Shown: positions 49,643 through 59,265, counted from the stretch's first letter. The stretch: 64,000 nt of DNA from Agrobacterium vitis (GCF_013337045.2 NZ_CP118259.1:1736001-1800000), one strand, 5' to 3'. Numbers and translations: made by a program. Notes: a model not told the origin generated them from the sequence alone.

Positions 49643-50425
49643 TCAGGCCTCCAGCACGGTCTTGCCGCCGGTAATTGCCGCAATCATCTCCTCGACATCA
49701 AGAACAGCGGCATTCAGAACATCTTCTGCCCGCGCCCGCACCACGAGTTCGGTGTGGAAGCCCTTGGAACCGTCATAGCGTGGATAAGAACCGATGCTGG
49801 TCTGCGGATGCGCCTTCTGAACGGCGGCCAGCGCCGTGCCGATCTCGCCTTCGCCATAGGGGCAGGCAATTGCCCGCGACAGAACGCGGACGCCACCGGG
49901 CAGGGTTTTGACGACATTCTCGAGCATGGCCTGAAACACCTGCGGGACACCGGCCATGACATAGACATTCCCCACCCGGAATCCCGGCGCGGTGGAAACC
50001 GGATTGGCGATATGCTCGGCGCCTTGCGGCATGCGGGCCATCCGTTGGCGCGCCTCGGTAAATTCCAGGCCACGGCGGGCATACATTTCCGCCATCAGCG
50101 CCATGGCCTTTTCATCATGCAGGCAGGGCAGACCGAAGGCTTTCGAGATGGCATCGGCGGTAATATCGTCATGGGTCGGGCCAATGCCACCCGAGGTGAA
50201 CACATGGTTATAGCGACTACGCAGCGCATTCAGCGCCTCGACGATTGCCTCTTCCTCATCAGCGACAATCCGCACTTCCTTGAGGTCGATACCGGCCAGG
50301 GTCAACACATCGGCCAGATGGCCGATATTCTTGTCCTTGGTGCGGCCAGACAGCAATTCATCACCTATGGCAAGCATGGCGGCGGTGACAACTTGAGACG
50401 GGGAAACGGAGGTGGAATCGGACAT
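49643..50425 (-). CDS. CinA-type molybdopterin-binding-fold protein
   Basis: 260 residues, the MoaB/Mog-like domain of the competence/damage-inducible protein CinA without its C-terminal amidase domain. Typical parts: AAMLAIGDELLSGRTKDKN near residue 16, VFTSGGIGPTHDDITADAI near 75 and VMAGVPQVFQAM near 155. Such single-domain forms are widespread in alphaproteobacteria; relatives act in NAD repair or pterin binding, and the role here is not known. I found no exact SOS operator upstream (a GAAC pair has the wrong, six-base spacing). Confidence 0.83.
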   Translation of the reverse strand: MSDSTSVSPSQVVTAAMLAIGDELLSGRTKDKNIGHLADVLTLAGIDLKEVRIVADEEEAIVEALNALRSRYNHVFTSGGIGPTHDDITADAISKAFGLPCLHDEKAMALMAEMYARRGLEFTEARQRMARMPQGAEHIANPVSTAPGFRVGNVYVMAGVPQVFQAMLENVVKTLPGGVRVLSRAIACPYGEGEIGTALAAVQKAHPQTSIGSYPRYDGSKGFHTELVVRARAEDVLNAAVLDVEEMIAAITGGKTVLEA

Positions 50426-50486
50426 GGCGGGGCCTTCTAACGGACTTTGACGAACTGGGACGAACTGAAACTATCTTTGGCTAACC

Positions 50487-50520
50487 GCATAATTCCCTCA
50501 ATCGGGTCCGATTTAAGGTG
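50487..50520. repeat. Fragment of the RIME-like element
   Basis: GCATAATTCCCTCAATCGG followed by TCCGATTTAAGGTG resembles the first palindrome of the copies at 46971 and 53193; the second palindrome is missing. Confidence 0.55.
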
Positions 50521-50698
50521 ACGACCAGGCAACGGATCGGAAATCGTGCGGCGGCTTTCGTGCATTTCTTCGATGCATATCGATGTAACGTCACTTTTGC
50601 GAGACTGGACCAAACAGAGAGACGAAATTATCGGCCAAGACCTTTTTTCGTCCTTGCCGCTCGTCCCCGATGTCTTGTTCCTCCATCCGCCAAACAGC

Positions 50699-50734
50699 AA
50701 GCCGCCCTGCGTGAGAGAAATCGCAGGGCGGCTT
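50699..50734 (-). terminator. Terminator of the second chemoreceptor gene
   Basis: A perfect 13-base-pair stem (50699-50711 with 50722-50734), loop of ten. It lies 69 bases beyond the chemoreceptor stop on the minus strand. There is little T-run, so efficiency is uncertain. Confidence 0.55.
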
Positions 50735-50802
50735 GAGCAATGAGAGGATAGAGCCGAAAAATAAGCACCGGGTTTCGGAAAATCCGATGCTGTCAGATGG
50801 TG

Positions 50803-52767
50803 TTAAAACTCTTCCCAGCTTTCCTGCTTGGCTGCAGTATTCATGCCGAGTGCCTTGGCGACCTGACCCACCATGCGGCGGGCGGGTGACGCGACAGGCC
50901 TTTGCCCGGCGCCGGCTGGAACAGGACCAGCGGATCTGCCGCCGGAAGGGCCCGCATTGACTACTGCTCCGGAACCTGAACCAAGCTGAAACTGGCCGAC
51001 CAGATGGCGCAGCTTTTCAGCTTCATTGGCCAGTGAAGAGCTGGCAGCGGTGGCTTCTTCCACCATGGCGGCATTCTGCTGGGTGACCTGGTCCATCTGG
51101 TTGACGGCGATATTCACCTCAGACAGACCGACAGACTGCTCACGGGCCGAAATGGCGATTGCATCGAGCTGGCCGTTGATGGCGACGACATGGCCTTCGA
51201 TCACCTTCAGAACTTCACCGGTTGCGGTCACCAACTTGACGCCGTTTTCAACTTCGCTGGCGGAATTGCGGATCAGGTCCTTGATTTCCTTGGCAGCCTG
51301 GGCAGAGCGCTGGGCAAGTTCGCGCACTTCCTGGGCGACCACGGCAAAGCCCTTACCAGCCTCACCTGCCCGCGCCGCTTCCACACCGGCATTCAGCGCC
51401 AGAAGATTGGTCTGGAAGGCGATTTCGTCGATCACGCCGATAATGTTCGAGATCTGGCTGGACGACTGCTCGATCCGCTGCATGGCGTTGACGGCATTCG
51501 AGACCACTTCACCGGACTGCCGGGCCGACTGATTGGCCTGGACGGCCATTGACCGGGCTTCTTCCGCACGCTTGGAGGAATTGGAGACATTGGTGGTGAT
51601 CTGATCCAGTGCGGCGGCCGTTTCTTCCAGCGAGGCGGCCTGCTGTTCGGTACGCTTCGACAGGTCGTTGGCGCTCTGGCTCACTTCCCGCGAACCGCTG
51701 TCAATCGAGCTGGTCGCGATGGCAACGGACGACATCGTATCGCGCAGTTGTTCAACCGTGCTGTTGAAGTCGGTACGCAAACCTTCGAATTCACTGGCAA
51801 AATTCTGGGTAAGCTGGAAGGTGAGATCCCCAGCCGAAAGCCGCTTCAAGCCTTCCGCAAGACCAGACGTTGCCTGGGCCATTTCAGCCGAGCGCTTGGC
51901 ATCGGCCTCAGCAACGCGCTGACGTTCCACTTCGCTCATGTCGCGGACCGCAGCGGCCTGTTTTTCCAGCTCGCGAGCGGCAAGGCCGTTATCCTTGAAG
52001 ATCTGCACGGCACGCGCCATGACACCAACTTCATCACGACGGTCTGTTCCCTCGACCATTGCCGAAAGATCACCGCCGGACAGAATGCCCATCTTGGTGG
52101 CCAGATCGCGGATCGGTAGGACCAGCCAGGCGCGGATGGCGAAAAAGCCGATTGTCAGAACGAGCACCAAGCCTACCAACACGCCAACCACAGTCGTCAT
52201 CACCGTGTTATGAGTCATGTCGGAAAGGTCTTGACTTTCTGCCTCTGCGGCCTTGCTGATCGCCGTGACCATATTGGTGAAGCGCGGCGAGATCTTTGCA
52301 AATTCAGGCTGGCATTCTTTCAGAAAAATAGCCTGGGATTTCGTAACTTCGTCATCGGCGGTGGCAGCTTTGCCCACCTGCATGGCATTGCCACAGGCCT
52401 GATCGAGAATTTTCAAAGTGTCTGCTTTGAGCCCGACGATATCGGCATTCTCCGGCAACGCCTTTGCCGCCGTATCCATAAACGTGACGAAGGAGTTTCG
52501 TGCCGCGTCGAACTCCTTACTGGCGGCTTCATTAAGCTGCGCCGTACGAGACATCATGACATCGGCCATGGAAGCCCGTGCAGCCTGCATCGACCGATTG
52601 GCGCGGGCCAGATAAAGCGAGGCAGCGGACTCCTCGTTCAGCAGGCCGCTATAGGCAGTATCGATTGATTTCAGCTTAAACCCGGAATAGGCCGCTATAC
52701 CGAGAGTAAACAACCCGAACAGCGCCATGATCGACAGAAATTTCCCGATGATTGATAGGTTTTTCAT
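50803..52767 (-). CDS. Methyl-accepting chemotaxis protein with C-terminal WxxF tether
   Basis: 654 residues. TM1 ~10-30 ([20 protein letters not shown]), a four-helix-bundle periplasmic sensor, TM2 near 190-215 ([17 protein letters not shown]), HAMP, and a signalling domain with [23 protein letters not shown] near residue 448. It ends in SWEEF, which fits the xWxxF pentapeptide that docks CheR and CheB in other bacteria. Start [10 protein letters not shown] at 52767; the frame opens at 52857 but that part is unlike a receptor. Ligand unknown. Confidence 0.94.
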   Translation of the reverse strand: MKNLSIIGKFLSIMALFGLFTLGIAAYSGFKLKSIDTAYSGLLNEESAASLYLARANRSMQAARASMADVMMSRTAQLNEAASKEFDAARNSFVTFMDTAAKALPENADIVGLKADTLKILDQACGNAMQVGKAATADDEVTKSQAIFLKECQPEFAKISPRFTNMVTAISKAAEAESQDLSDMTHNTVMTTVVGVLVGLVLVLTIGFFAIRAWLVLPIRDLATKMGILSGGDLSAMVEGTDRRDEVGVMARAVQIFKDNGLAARELEKQAAAVRDMSEVERQRVAEADAKRSAEMAQATSGLAEGLKRLSAGDLTFQLTQNFASEFEGLRTDFNSTVEQLRDTMSSVAIATSSIDSGSREVSQSANDLSKRTEQQAASLEETAAALDQITTNVSNSSKRAEEARSMAVQANQSARQSGEVVSNAVNAMQRIEQSSSQISNIIGVIDEIAFQTNLLALNAGVEAARAGEAGKGFAVVAQEVRELAQRSAQAAKEIKDLIRNSASEVENGVKLVTATGEVLKVIEGHVVAINGQLDAIAISAREQSVGLSEVNIAVNQMDQVTQQNAAMVEEATAASSSLANEAEKLRHLVGQFQLGSGSGAVVNAGPSGGRSAGPVPAGAGQRPVASPARRMVGQVAKALGMNTAAKQESWEEF

Positions 52768-53054
52768 CTCATTGCCTCGTAACTCAAGGTGGCTCGACCT
52801 TCGAGTGCATGTGGGGGTAAATTTTTGGCGCGCCGAACCGGCTCCAGTCCCCGCCAAACCGCACAGAATGATCGGTCTGCAACGGTCGGCTGATCCGGCG
52901 GCACCCTTGAAAACTACCGGGTAAAATCTAATTTTTAGTGAATTCTAATTTTCTTATACTTAAGATTAGGACCGCGATGGGACACGCACACAGCCAGCCG
53001 CAGAAAACAGCGACAAAAACAACACCGGGGATAAAGGACACAGTCCATTGTAGT

Positions 53055-53139
53055 TGGTGCGGACGACGGGGGTCGAACCCGTACAGATTGCTCCGAGGGA
53101 TTTTAAGTCCCTTGCGTCTACCAGTTTCGCCACGTCCGC
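53055..53139 (-). tRNA. tRNA-Leu (anticodon UAA)
   Basis: On the minus strand a full cloverleaf can be drawn: acceptor GCGGACG/CGTCCGC, anticodon stem AGGGA/TCCCT with loop CTTAAAA (anticodon TAA), a long variable arm typical of leucine tRNA, T stem ACGGG/CCCGT with loop TTCGACC, and an encoded 3' CCA. Confidence 0.95.
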
Positions 53140-53192
53140 GTAAGCAGCGTTTTCAACGACCTGAGGCGGAATTGCAAGAGGGCGTTTGAGAT

Positions 53193-53310
53193 ATTCCCTA
53201 TTGGATAATTCTTTAAACTGATTCCGGTTTGAGGAATTCCCCAATTGGGAATAGTCAGCGACAGCGAACCTTTTTGCGCCATATGTGCCGCATGAAGGTT
53301 CGCTGTCGCT
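53193..53310. repeat. RIME-like intergenic mosaic element, copy 2
   Basis: First palindrome ATTCCC...GGGAAT (53193-53252) contains the same TAATTCTTTAAAC core as copy 1. The second, AGCGACAGCGAACCTT / AAGGTTCGCTGTCGCT (53257-53272 with 53295-53310), is a perfect 16-base-pair stem and shares CAGCGAACCTTT and TGCGCCATAT with copy 1. It lies between tRNA-Leu and cheW. Confidence 0.75.
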
Positions 53311-53315
53311 CGCAC

Positions 53316-53345
53316 AAAAAACCCCAGACCGAAACCGGTCCAGGG
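53316..53345 (-). terminator. Terminator of cheW
   Basis: On the minus strand CCCTGGACC pairs with GGTCTGGGG (two G-U pairs), loop GGTTTC, followed by TTTTTTG. It lies 60 bases after the cheW stop. Confidence 0.7.
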
Positions 53346-53404
53346 TGATTGCTGAAATGCATCGAGGTTGGAAGTCGAATACCGACGTTATCAAACGTTC
53401 GATA

Positions 53405-53878
53405 TTAAACTGCCATGCCCCAGTCGTCTGCGTCATCAACGCCGAACATCCGCTCAAGGTTGAGGAAGCAAATCATGCTCTCGCCCTGGGCAATGATGCC
53501 ATCGGAAAAAGCAGCGCTTGGTCCTGCGGCCTGCGGCAAGGGCTGCAAGCGATCGGCGGGGATGGTCAGGATGTCGGAAACGCCATCCACCAGCAGGCCG
53601 ACGGTCACGCCATTGACATCAGCCACGACCACCGCGCTGCGCTGGTTAACCTCGGAATTGGCCATGCCAAGCTTGACGGCCAGATCCACAATCGGGATGA
53701 CCGTGCCGCGCAGGTTCATCACGCCCAGCACTTCGTAAGGCGCATGGGGGAGCGGGGTCACAGTGGCCCAACCGCGAATTTCACGAATAGAGGTGGTTTT
53801 AACGCAAAATTCCTGCGCATGAAGCCGGAAAGCAATGATCTCCAGAGAGCCTGCTTGCACCAGATGCGATGTGGTCAT
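53405..53878 (-). CDS. cheW: Chemotaxis coupling protein CheW
   Basis: Scaffold linking chemoreceptors to the kinase CheA. 157 residues; typical segments are LEIIAFRLHAQEFCV near residue 12, GVMNLRGTVIPIVDL near 52, VGLLVDGVSDIL near 93 and the C-terminal ICFLNLERMF. ATG at 53878 with GGGAG upstream; an in-frame TTG lies one codon before. It stands alone, apart from a che operon, 0.64 kb from the second receptor, and is therefore probably an additional CheW. Confidence 0.92.
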   Translation of the reverse strand: MTTSHLVQAGSLEIIAFRLHAQEFCVKTTSIREIRGWATVTPLPHAPYEVLGVMNLRGTVIPIVDLAVKLGMANSEVNQRSAVVVADVNGVTVGLLVDGVSDILTIPADRLQPLPQAAGPSAAFSDGIIAQGESMICFLNLERMFGVDDADDWGMAV

Positions 53879-54518
53879 CAAATTTTCTCCCAGCTTTCAT
53901 AGGTTTGGGACAGTATTTTAGAATATACGTCCTTAAATCGCTGCCGATCCAGACAAACACGTGCAATGCAAGCCTCTGCACCGTGAACCGTCCGACTTGC
54001 AATCTATGCCGTAATCCTGCCAGCCTTCGATTGTGCCTCTGCCAGCCACACGTGGCCACTTTGGATTCCTTGAACAGAAACATAGTTGATGCGTCTTAAC
54101 CGTTAGTGAATTCAAATATAAATTTTGACGCGCGCGCCCGGCATGTCACAACCGACGAAATGAAATGGCAGTCAAACATTTGATTTTTATAAATCATTTC
54201 AAGCATATTGCTTTTCGACAAAGATATCCAATTTGAAAACGATCTCCATGACCTTGATCGCCATGGATAATATCCGAGGCTCAAAAGTGAGAATCAGATC
54301 TTTGCCTTGACGAAATAGCAAATACATCAACGGCTTGTGAAAATCGAAAATGGAACACGACGAATCGTTTTCAATGGCTGGTCAAATCATACGAAGAGTC
54401 ATTGAAGATGACTCATCATATTCCGTTTGCAAATATCTCAAGCCACTGATGCATTTGAGATATTTCCAATGCCTTCAAGGCGAGAATGCGCCAGCATGTC
54501 AGAGCCTTGGTATAAGGC
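53879..54518. other. AT-rich region between cheW and DUF1489 gene
   Basis: 640 bases, clearly AT-richer from about 54100 to 54480 than the genes around it. A frame at 54350-54616 opens MEHDESFSMAGQIIRRVIEDD but runs 98 bases into the DUF1489 gene on the other strand and loses protein-like character there. I see no tRNA, repeat or terminator. The cheW promoter must be at the left end. Confidence 0.4.
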
Positions 54519-54956
54519 CTACAGCAATCCGAGTTCGGCCAGTTCCCGCTTCAAGTCGTCGGGCATGTCATCCAGGCCCGCACCGCCGGCGGAAAGATCG
54601 CGCGGTGCGTCTTTAGGGTCCAGATAGCGCCAGCCCTGAAACGGGCGGCGTGGCGCAGGCGTGGTTTCAATGACCTCAGGGCCAAGCACCAGTTCGCAGC
54701 GGTTGATTCCGTCGGCGCCGGTGACGCTGACAATATCCAACAGCGGCTGGCGGGCCGCCACCTGACCCTTGATGATCCAATAGAGTGAGCCGCCGTCCAG
54801 CAATTCCTCGACCCGTTTTGGCATCATCCGGGTGACATGCGAACTTTGCGGCGCCAAGCCAGCCGACATCGCCACCAGGGCGCGTTCCGCGACCCAGTGC
54901 TTGAGATCGTCGATGCTATCGGCCCCGACACAGAGTTTGATGAGATTGAGCGCCAT
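54519..54956 (-). CDS. DUF1489-family protein
   Basis: 145 residues, an alphaproteobacterial family of unknown function. The sequence begins MALNLIKLCVGADSIDDLKHWV and contains TRMMPKRVEELLDGGSLYWIIKG and GWRYL near the C-terminus; soluble, no signal peptide. Start taken at 54956, since the 12 residues upstream are not conserved-looking. It follows sdaA by 45 bases on the same strand and is probably cotranscribed with it. Confidence 0.82.
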   Translation of the reverse strand: MALNLIKLCVGADSIDDLKHWVAERALVAMSAGLAPQSSHVTRMMPKRVEELLDGGSLYWIIKGQVAARQPLLDIVSVTGADGINRCELVLGPEVIETTPAPRRPFQGWRYLDPKDAPRDLSAGGAGLDDMPDDLKRELAELGLL

Positions 54957-55001
54957 GGGTTTTGCAGATAGACCTTTCATGCCGCGGGTCAAGCGGCACG
55001 G

Positions 55002-56405
55002 TTAACATTCCACGACATTAACGGCCAAGCCACCGAGCGAGGTCTCTTTATATTTCTCACTCATGTCATTGCCCGTCTGGCGCATGGTCTCAATACAGGC
55101 GTCGAGCGGCACGAAATGGCTGCCATCGCCCTTGATGGCCAGCGAGGCCGCCGTCACCGCCTTGACCGCGCCCAGCGCATTGCGCTCGATGCAGGGAACC
55201 TGCACCAGCCCCCCCACGGGATCGCAGGTCATGCCGAGATGATGTTCCAAAGCAATCTCGGCGGCATTTTCGATCTGCTCCGGGCTGCCGCCCATCACCG
55301 CCGCCAACCCTGCCGCTGCCATGGCCGCTGCCGAACCCACCTCGCCCTGGCAGCCGACTTCGGCACCGGAAATCGAGGCATTGTGCTTGATAATGCCGCC
55401 GATGGCCGCCGCCGTCAGCAGATAGTCGCGCACACCCTCCTGATCGGCATCGGGATGAAAATGCAGGTAATAGCGGATCGTTGCAGGCACGACGCCCGCT
55501 GCCCCATTGGTTGGCGCCGTCACCACCCTGCCGCCAGCGGCATTTTCCTCGTTGACGGCCATGGCATAGACGGAGAGCCAGTCATTGGCGAGCAGCGGGT
55601 TCTGCCGGTTGGAGCGCCATTCTTCCTGGAGCTTGTCATGGATGTAACGGGCGCGACGCTTGACTTTCAACCCGCCGGGCAGTTCGCCCTCGCCCCGCAA
55701 GCCGCGATCGATACAGCCGCTCATCGCCGTCCAAAGCCGGTCGAGGCCTTCGTCCAGCGCCTGGCGGCTCAGGGAAACTTCCTCATTGGCGCGCTTCATC
55801 TGGGCAATCGTCAGTCCTGATGACGTTGCCATGGCCAGCATCTGCCGGGCGGAGGCGAAAGGATAAGGCACTTTGACAGCGTGAGTTTCTGTTTTCTTCG
55901 TTTTCTGCACGGCGGCAAGCTCGATATCGGTCACCACGAAACCGCCACCGATAGAATAATAGACCGTCGTCAGCAGCAGACGACCCTGTTTGTCAAAGGC
56001 GGAAAATCGCATGCCATTGGCGTGACCTGCCAGCGGCGTCTTCTTGTCCAGCACCAGATCGGTGGCCGGATTGAACTGATAGGCCGGATGCCCGGTGGGA
56101 CAGACCTTGCCGCTGCGCTGCACCTCGGCGACGAGCTCCGCCATCCGGTCCGGATCGACCCTGTCGGGCATCTCGCCGGTCAGACCGATGATAACGGCGC
56201 GGTCGGTGCCATGACCTACACCCGTATAGGCCAGCGAACCGTGCAGGCTGACCTTCAGCGCCGCGACCTCGGCGCCAGCCGGGCGCGGCCACTCATTGGA
56301 GAGAATAAGGTCAAGAAACCGGCCCGCTGCCGACATCGGCCCCATCGTATGCGAGCTGGATGGCCCGATGCCGATCTTGAAAACGTCGAAGACGGAAAGA
56401 AACAT
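55002..56405 (-). CDS. sdaA: L-serine dehydratase (iron-sulfur type)
   Basis: Deaminates L-serine to pyruvate and ammonia with a [4Fe-4S] cluster. 467 residues, one-chain form with beta domain first ([20 protein letters not shown]) and alpha domain after. Cluster cysteines are visible in [32 protein letters not shown]. The C-terminal Cys of the last residue (VVEC) is also typical. A terminator-like hairpin lies 120-150 bases upstream on the same strand, so expression may be attenuated, or an sRNA may lie upstream. Confidence 0.95.
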   Translation of the reverse strand: MFLSVFDVFKIGIGPSSSHTMGPMSAAGRFLDLILSNEWPRPAGAEVAALKVSLHGSLAYTGVGHGTDRAVIIGLTGEMPDRVDPDRMAELVAEVQRSGKVCPTGHPAYQFNPATDLVLDKKTPLAGHANGMRFSAFDKQGRLLLTTVYYSIGGGFVVTDIELAAVQKTKKTETHAVKVPYPFASARQMLAMATSSGLTIAQMKRANEEVSLSRQALDEGLDRLWTAMSGCIDRGLRGEGELPGGLKVKRRARYIHDKLQEEWRSNRQNPLLANDWLSVYAMAVNEENAAGGRVVTAPTNGAAGVVPATIRYYLHFHPDADQEGVRDYLLTAAAIGGIIKHNASISGAEVGCQGEVGSAAAMAAAGLAAVMGGSPEQIENAAEIALEHHLGMTCDPVGGLVQVPCIERNALGAVKAVTAASLAIKGDGSHFVPLDACIETMRQTGNDMSEKYKETSLGGLAVNVVEC

Positions 56406-56516
56406 GCAAGGACCCTACCCGTGAAGCCGCAGCCAATAGCCTAAACTCTAGCCTTATCCTCGGCAAATTCGTGATGAAGGATCGACATTCAGTGAAACCG
56501 AAGCGACAAAAACCGC

Positions 56517-56554
56517 AAAACAAAAACAGCGCGGCTCGTCTCCAGCCGCGCTGT
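56517..56554 (-). terminator. Orphan terminator in the sdaA leader
   Basis: On the minus strand ACAGCGCGGCT pairs perfectly with AGCCGCGCTGT (56526-56536 with 56544-56554), loop of seven, followed by TTTTGTTTT. No minus-strand gene ends here; the next gene to the right is on the plus strand. So it ends either a small RNA or a premature sdaA leader transcript. Confidence 0.75.
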
Positions 56555-56680
56555 CGTCCCCCGCCGTAAAGCGGATTTCTACCGCAACAAAGCGGCAGGC
56601 ACGAGGCCAATCCCCCGAAAGCCCCCGAGCACAGCATGGATAGACGATTTGGCGGCCTTGCTCAATCGCTGACAGCGGTC
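56555..56680 (-). ncRNA. Candidate small RNA or sdaA leader RNA
   Basis: The ~125 bases before the orphan terminator are GC-rich and can form further stems, for example CCGC/GCGG at 56578-56592, unlike the AT-rich sequence to the right. TTGACA occurs on the minus strand at about 56695-56700 as a possible -35 element, but no good -10 follows at the usual distance. I cannot match it to a named RNA family. The 5' end is a guess. Confidence 0.35.
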
Positions 56681-56882
56681 ACAGCTGTATATTTGTCAAA
56701 CGAGTCTGCAAGCACCTTGGCATGAGCGCTTCATCTCCATCATCGACAGTGACAATTGATATTGTCGCTTTGTGAATTGGCCTCGGCCTATCATGATAAA
56801 ATCAGCCCAGCATGATAAAACAGGATGAAAAATGCAGATTCGCAACCATCATCCCTGTCGCTATCGCAAAATTTGAAAGACA
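56681..56882. other. Upstream region of the DUF599 gene
   Basis: AT-rich, no frame supported. TGATAAAA is repeated (56793-56800 and 56813-56820, CATGATAAAA). It probably holds promoters for the DUF599 gene and for the leader RNA on the other strand. Confidence 0.35.
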
Positions 56883-57665
56883 ATGTCGGACATGACCCTT
56901 CTGGATTGGCTTGCTCTGCTGCTGTTTTTTTGCGGCTGGTTCGGTCTGGCTTTTTTAACCAATGGCCGTCTGATCAAATCCCGCCTCAGCCTCAGCCGGA
57001 TCATGGCGGAGCGCCGCCGCGCCTGGATATTCAATGCGCTGAAGCGCGACCTGCGGATGATCGACACGCAGATTCTCGCCGGCTTGCAAAACGGTACCGC
57101 CTTCTTTGCCTCGACCTCGATCATCGCCATCGGCGGCTGTTTTGCGATGCTGGGCGCCACCGAAAAGGTCGATCTGGTGTTGCGGGACCTGCCTTTATTC
57201 GGCGCGGGCGGGCGGGCCGCATTTGAATTGAAAGTCTGCGGGCTGATTGCGATTTTCGGCTATTCTTTCTTCAAATTCGGCTGGTCCTATCGCCTGTTCA
57301 ACTATTGCACCATTCTGTTTGGCGGCCTGCCCATGCATGCGGAGGTTCGCCAGGACCCGGCCGCAGCCGAAGACGCCGCCGAAACTGTGATTGCCATGAA
57401 TGTCATCGCCGCGCAGAATTTCAATTCGGGCCTGCGGGCAATCTTCATGTCCATGGGCTATCTCGGCTGGTTCCTGAACGCTTACATGTTCATGGCAACC
57501 ACGGTGCTGATTTTCTTCGTGCTGGTGCATCGCCAGTTCTTCTCCAATGCCCGGCTGGCCGCCATGCTGAAAAATCCGCTCTCCGCGCCAGGACAGATGA
57601 CAGCAAGCCTTCAAACCAGCCCCCACCCTGCAACCGATGGCGACAGGTCATCTGGAATGTCGTAA
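56883..57665 (+). CDS. DUF599-family membrane protein
   Basis: 260 residues with four hydrophobic segments (LLDWLALLLFFCGWFGLAFL, a second after residue 80, VCGLIAIFGYSFFKF, and AYMFMATTVLIFFVLV). This is the DUF599 pattern; function unknown. Conserved-looking polar stretch RRAWIFNALKRDLRMIDTQILAG near residue 46. The last ~35 residues are a polar low-complexity tail. Starts at ATG 56883. Confidence 0.85.
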   Translation: MSDMTLLDWLALLLFFCGWFGLAFLTNGRLIKSRLSLSRIMAERRRAWIFNALKRDLRMIDTQILAGLQNGTAFFASTSIIAIGGCFAMLGATEKVDLVLRDLPLFGAGGRAAFELKVCGLIAIFGYSFFKFGWSYRLFNYCTILFGGLPMHAEVRQDPAAAEDAAETVIAMNVIAAQNFNSGLRAIFMSMGYLGWFLNAYMFMATTVLIFFVLVHRQFFSNARLAAMLKNPLSAPGQMTASLQTSPHPATDGDRSSGMS

Positions 57666-57793
57666 AGGACCGTGATGCCAGGTGTCATTAAAATGACCTT
57701 GGCATAACTCGAACCAAGGGCATGATCTGCCCCGGTGACCACTTGCCATCCCAGCATGTCCGGTCGCTGTAGATAGCTGTTTCAGGACATCGC

Positions 57794-58777
57794 GTGGCTT
57801 TTCCAACCGAATCTCCCCTTCCCGCCAAATCCACCCCCGCCAAATCCACCACCCGCATCGGCCTGCTCGATGCAATGCGCGGGCTCGCGCTGCTGGCTAT
57901 GGCTTCCTATCACTTCAGCTGGGATCTGGAATTCTTCGGCTATCTGCCTGTGGGCACGGCGGAAACCGGGGTTCTGAAGATCTATGCCCGCTGCATTGCC
58001 TCGACCTTTCTGTTCCTGGTCGGCATCGGTCTGGTGCTGGCGCATCGAAATGGCATCCGTTGGAAGCCGTTCGGCAAGCGGCTGGCGCAGATCGCCGCAA
58101 GCGCCTTTGCCATATCCGTTGCCACCTATCTGGCCATGGGGGCAGGCTGGATCTTCTTCGGCATTCTGCATGCCATCGCGCTGATGAGCCTGCTCGGCCT
58201 GGCCTTCATTCGCCTGCCGGTGGTCGTCACGCTGGGCGCGGCAATTGCCACGCTGATCCTGCCATTCTATGCGCGCTCGGCTGTGTTCGACGCACCCTAT
58301 TTCTGGTGGCTTGGCCTATCCGAGACCATCCCGCGTTCAAATGACTATGTTCCTGTTTTTCCATGGTTTGCCGCCGTATTGTTTGGCATTGCCAGCGCCC
58401 GCCTCGCCCTGCGGTTCGGCCTGTGGCAAAAGCTGGCAGCCTGGCCGTCCGGCCCGAAATTGCTCTCACTTGCGGGCCGTCATAGCCTGGTCTTCTACCT
58501 GTTGCATCAGCCAGTACTGATCGCTCTCGTCTATCTGGCGACGCTGGTCGTCACCCCGCCCCCACCCGACAGAGCGGCAGCCTATGACCGCAGTTGCCAG
58601 CAATCCTGCACGGCAGGCAATAACGACGCTGGCTTTTGCCAAAGGTTCTGCGGCTGCACACTGGAGAAGTTGCAGACCGGAAATATACTCGAACCGCTCC
58701 AGTCTGGGGCAATCATAGCGGCGCAAGATGAAAGGGTCCTGAAACTGGCGCGGGAATGCACGATCGCCAGCCAATAA
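57794..58777 (+). CDS. HGSNAT-like acyltransferase membrane protein (DUF1624)
   Basis: 327 residues; GTG start at 57794. After a short polar lead with a duplicated PAKST, it has GLLDAMRGLALLAMASYHFSWDL, the hallmark of the heparan-alpha-glucosaminide N-acetyltransferase catalytic family, and about seven hydrophobic helices to residue ~255 (LVFYLLHQPVLIALVYLA). The remaining ~70 residues are soluble and cysteine-rich (SCQQSCTAG, CQRFCGCTLE, ECTIAS). Substrate unknown; relatives acylate sugars on the outer face of the membrane. Confidence 0.82.
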   Translation: MAFPTESPLPAKSTPAKSTTRIGLLDAMRGLALLAMASYHFSWDLEFFGYLPVGTAETGVLKIYARCIASTFLFLVGIGLVLAHRNGIRWKPFGKRLAQIAASAFAISVATYLAMGAGWIFFGILHAIALMSLLGLAFIRLPVVVTLGAAIATLILPFYARSAVFDAPYFWWLGLSETIPRSNDYVPVFPWFAAVLFGIASARLALRFGLWQKLAAWPSGPKLLSLAGRHSLVFYLLHQPVLIALVYLATLVVTPPPPDRAAAYDRSCQQSCTAGNNDAGFCQRFCGCTLEKLQTGNILEPLQSGAIIAAQDERVLKLARECTIASQ

Positions 58778-58788
58778 AGGGTCCTAAC

Positions 58789-59265
58789 ATGAACGCCTAT
58801 CGCATGAAGCCGCTGAAATACCCATGGCCGCCGCTTCTTTATGTCGGCGCCTGTGTCATTGCTTTTTTTCTAGATGCCTATGTTGCCCCTGTCAGTCCTT
58901 TCGAGGACCAGGGGCCCGTCATGTGGATGACCGGCGCAATGATCGCCACCGGTGCAATCGCCATCGATTTCTGGGCCATCAAGACCCTGATGTCCAACTA
59001 TACACCCCTTAGCCAGCACCAGCGCGCCCGGCGGCTGGTGACAGAGGGGCCTTACCGCTATTCCCGCAATCCGATCTATCTCGGCTATACGCTGCTGATG
59101 GTCGCGGCGGGAATGATTCTCGGCAATGTCTGGCTGGTCCTGGCAGCGCCCCTCACCGCCATGTTGACGACCATGGTCGCTATCCGCTGTGAGGAAATGC
59201 ATCTATTGGTACGGTTCGGCGTCGATTTCGAACGCTACTGCCAGCACACACGCCGCTGGCTTTGA
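58789..59265 (+). CDS. ICMT/PEMT-like membrane methyltransferase
   Basis: 158 residues, four to five hydrophobic helices. The C-terminal region VTEGPYRYSRNPIYLGYTLLM followed by EEMHLLVRFGVDFERYC matches the isoprenylcysteine carboxyl methyltransferase / phospholipid methyltransferase fold (RxxxxxRNPxY and E-E). Start 58789 is preferred because of AAAGGGT at 58777-58783; an upstream ATG (58756) overlaps the preceding gene. Bacterial members methylate unknown lipids or small molecules. Confidence 0.83.
   Translation: MNAYRMKPLKYPWPPLLYVGACVIAFFLDAYVAPVSPFEDQGPVMWMTGAMIATGAIAIDFWAIKTLMSNYTPLSQHQRARRLVTEGPYRYSRNPIYLGYTLLMVAAGMILGNVWLVLAAPLTAMLTTMVAIRCEEMHLLVRFGVDFERYCQHTRRWL

Noticed and set aside
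50425..50475. Possible SOS box upstream of the CinA-type gene (GAAC...GAAC)
   Set aside because: The spacing is six bases, not seven, and the repeat is part of a simple GACGAACTG duplication.
54350..54616. 88-codon plus-strand frame in the AT-rich region
   Set aside because: The first part looks plausible, but it runs into the DUF1489 gene on the other strand and there becomes a typical shadow; no good ribosome site.
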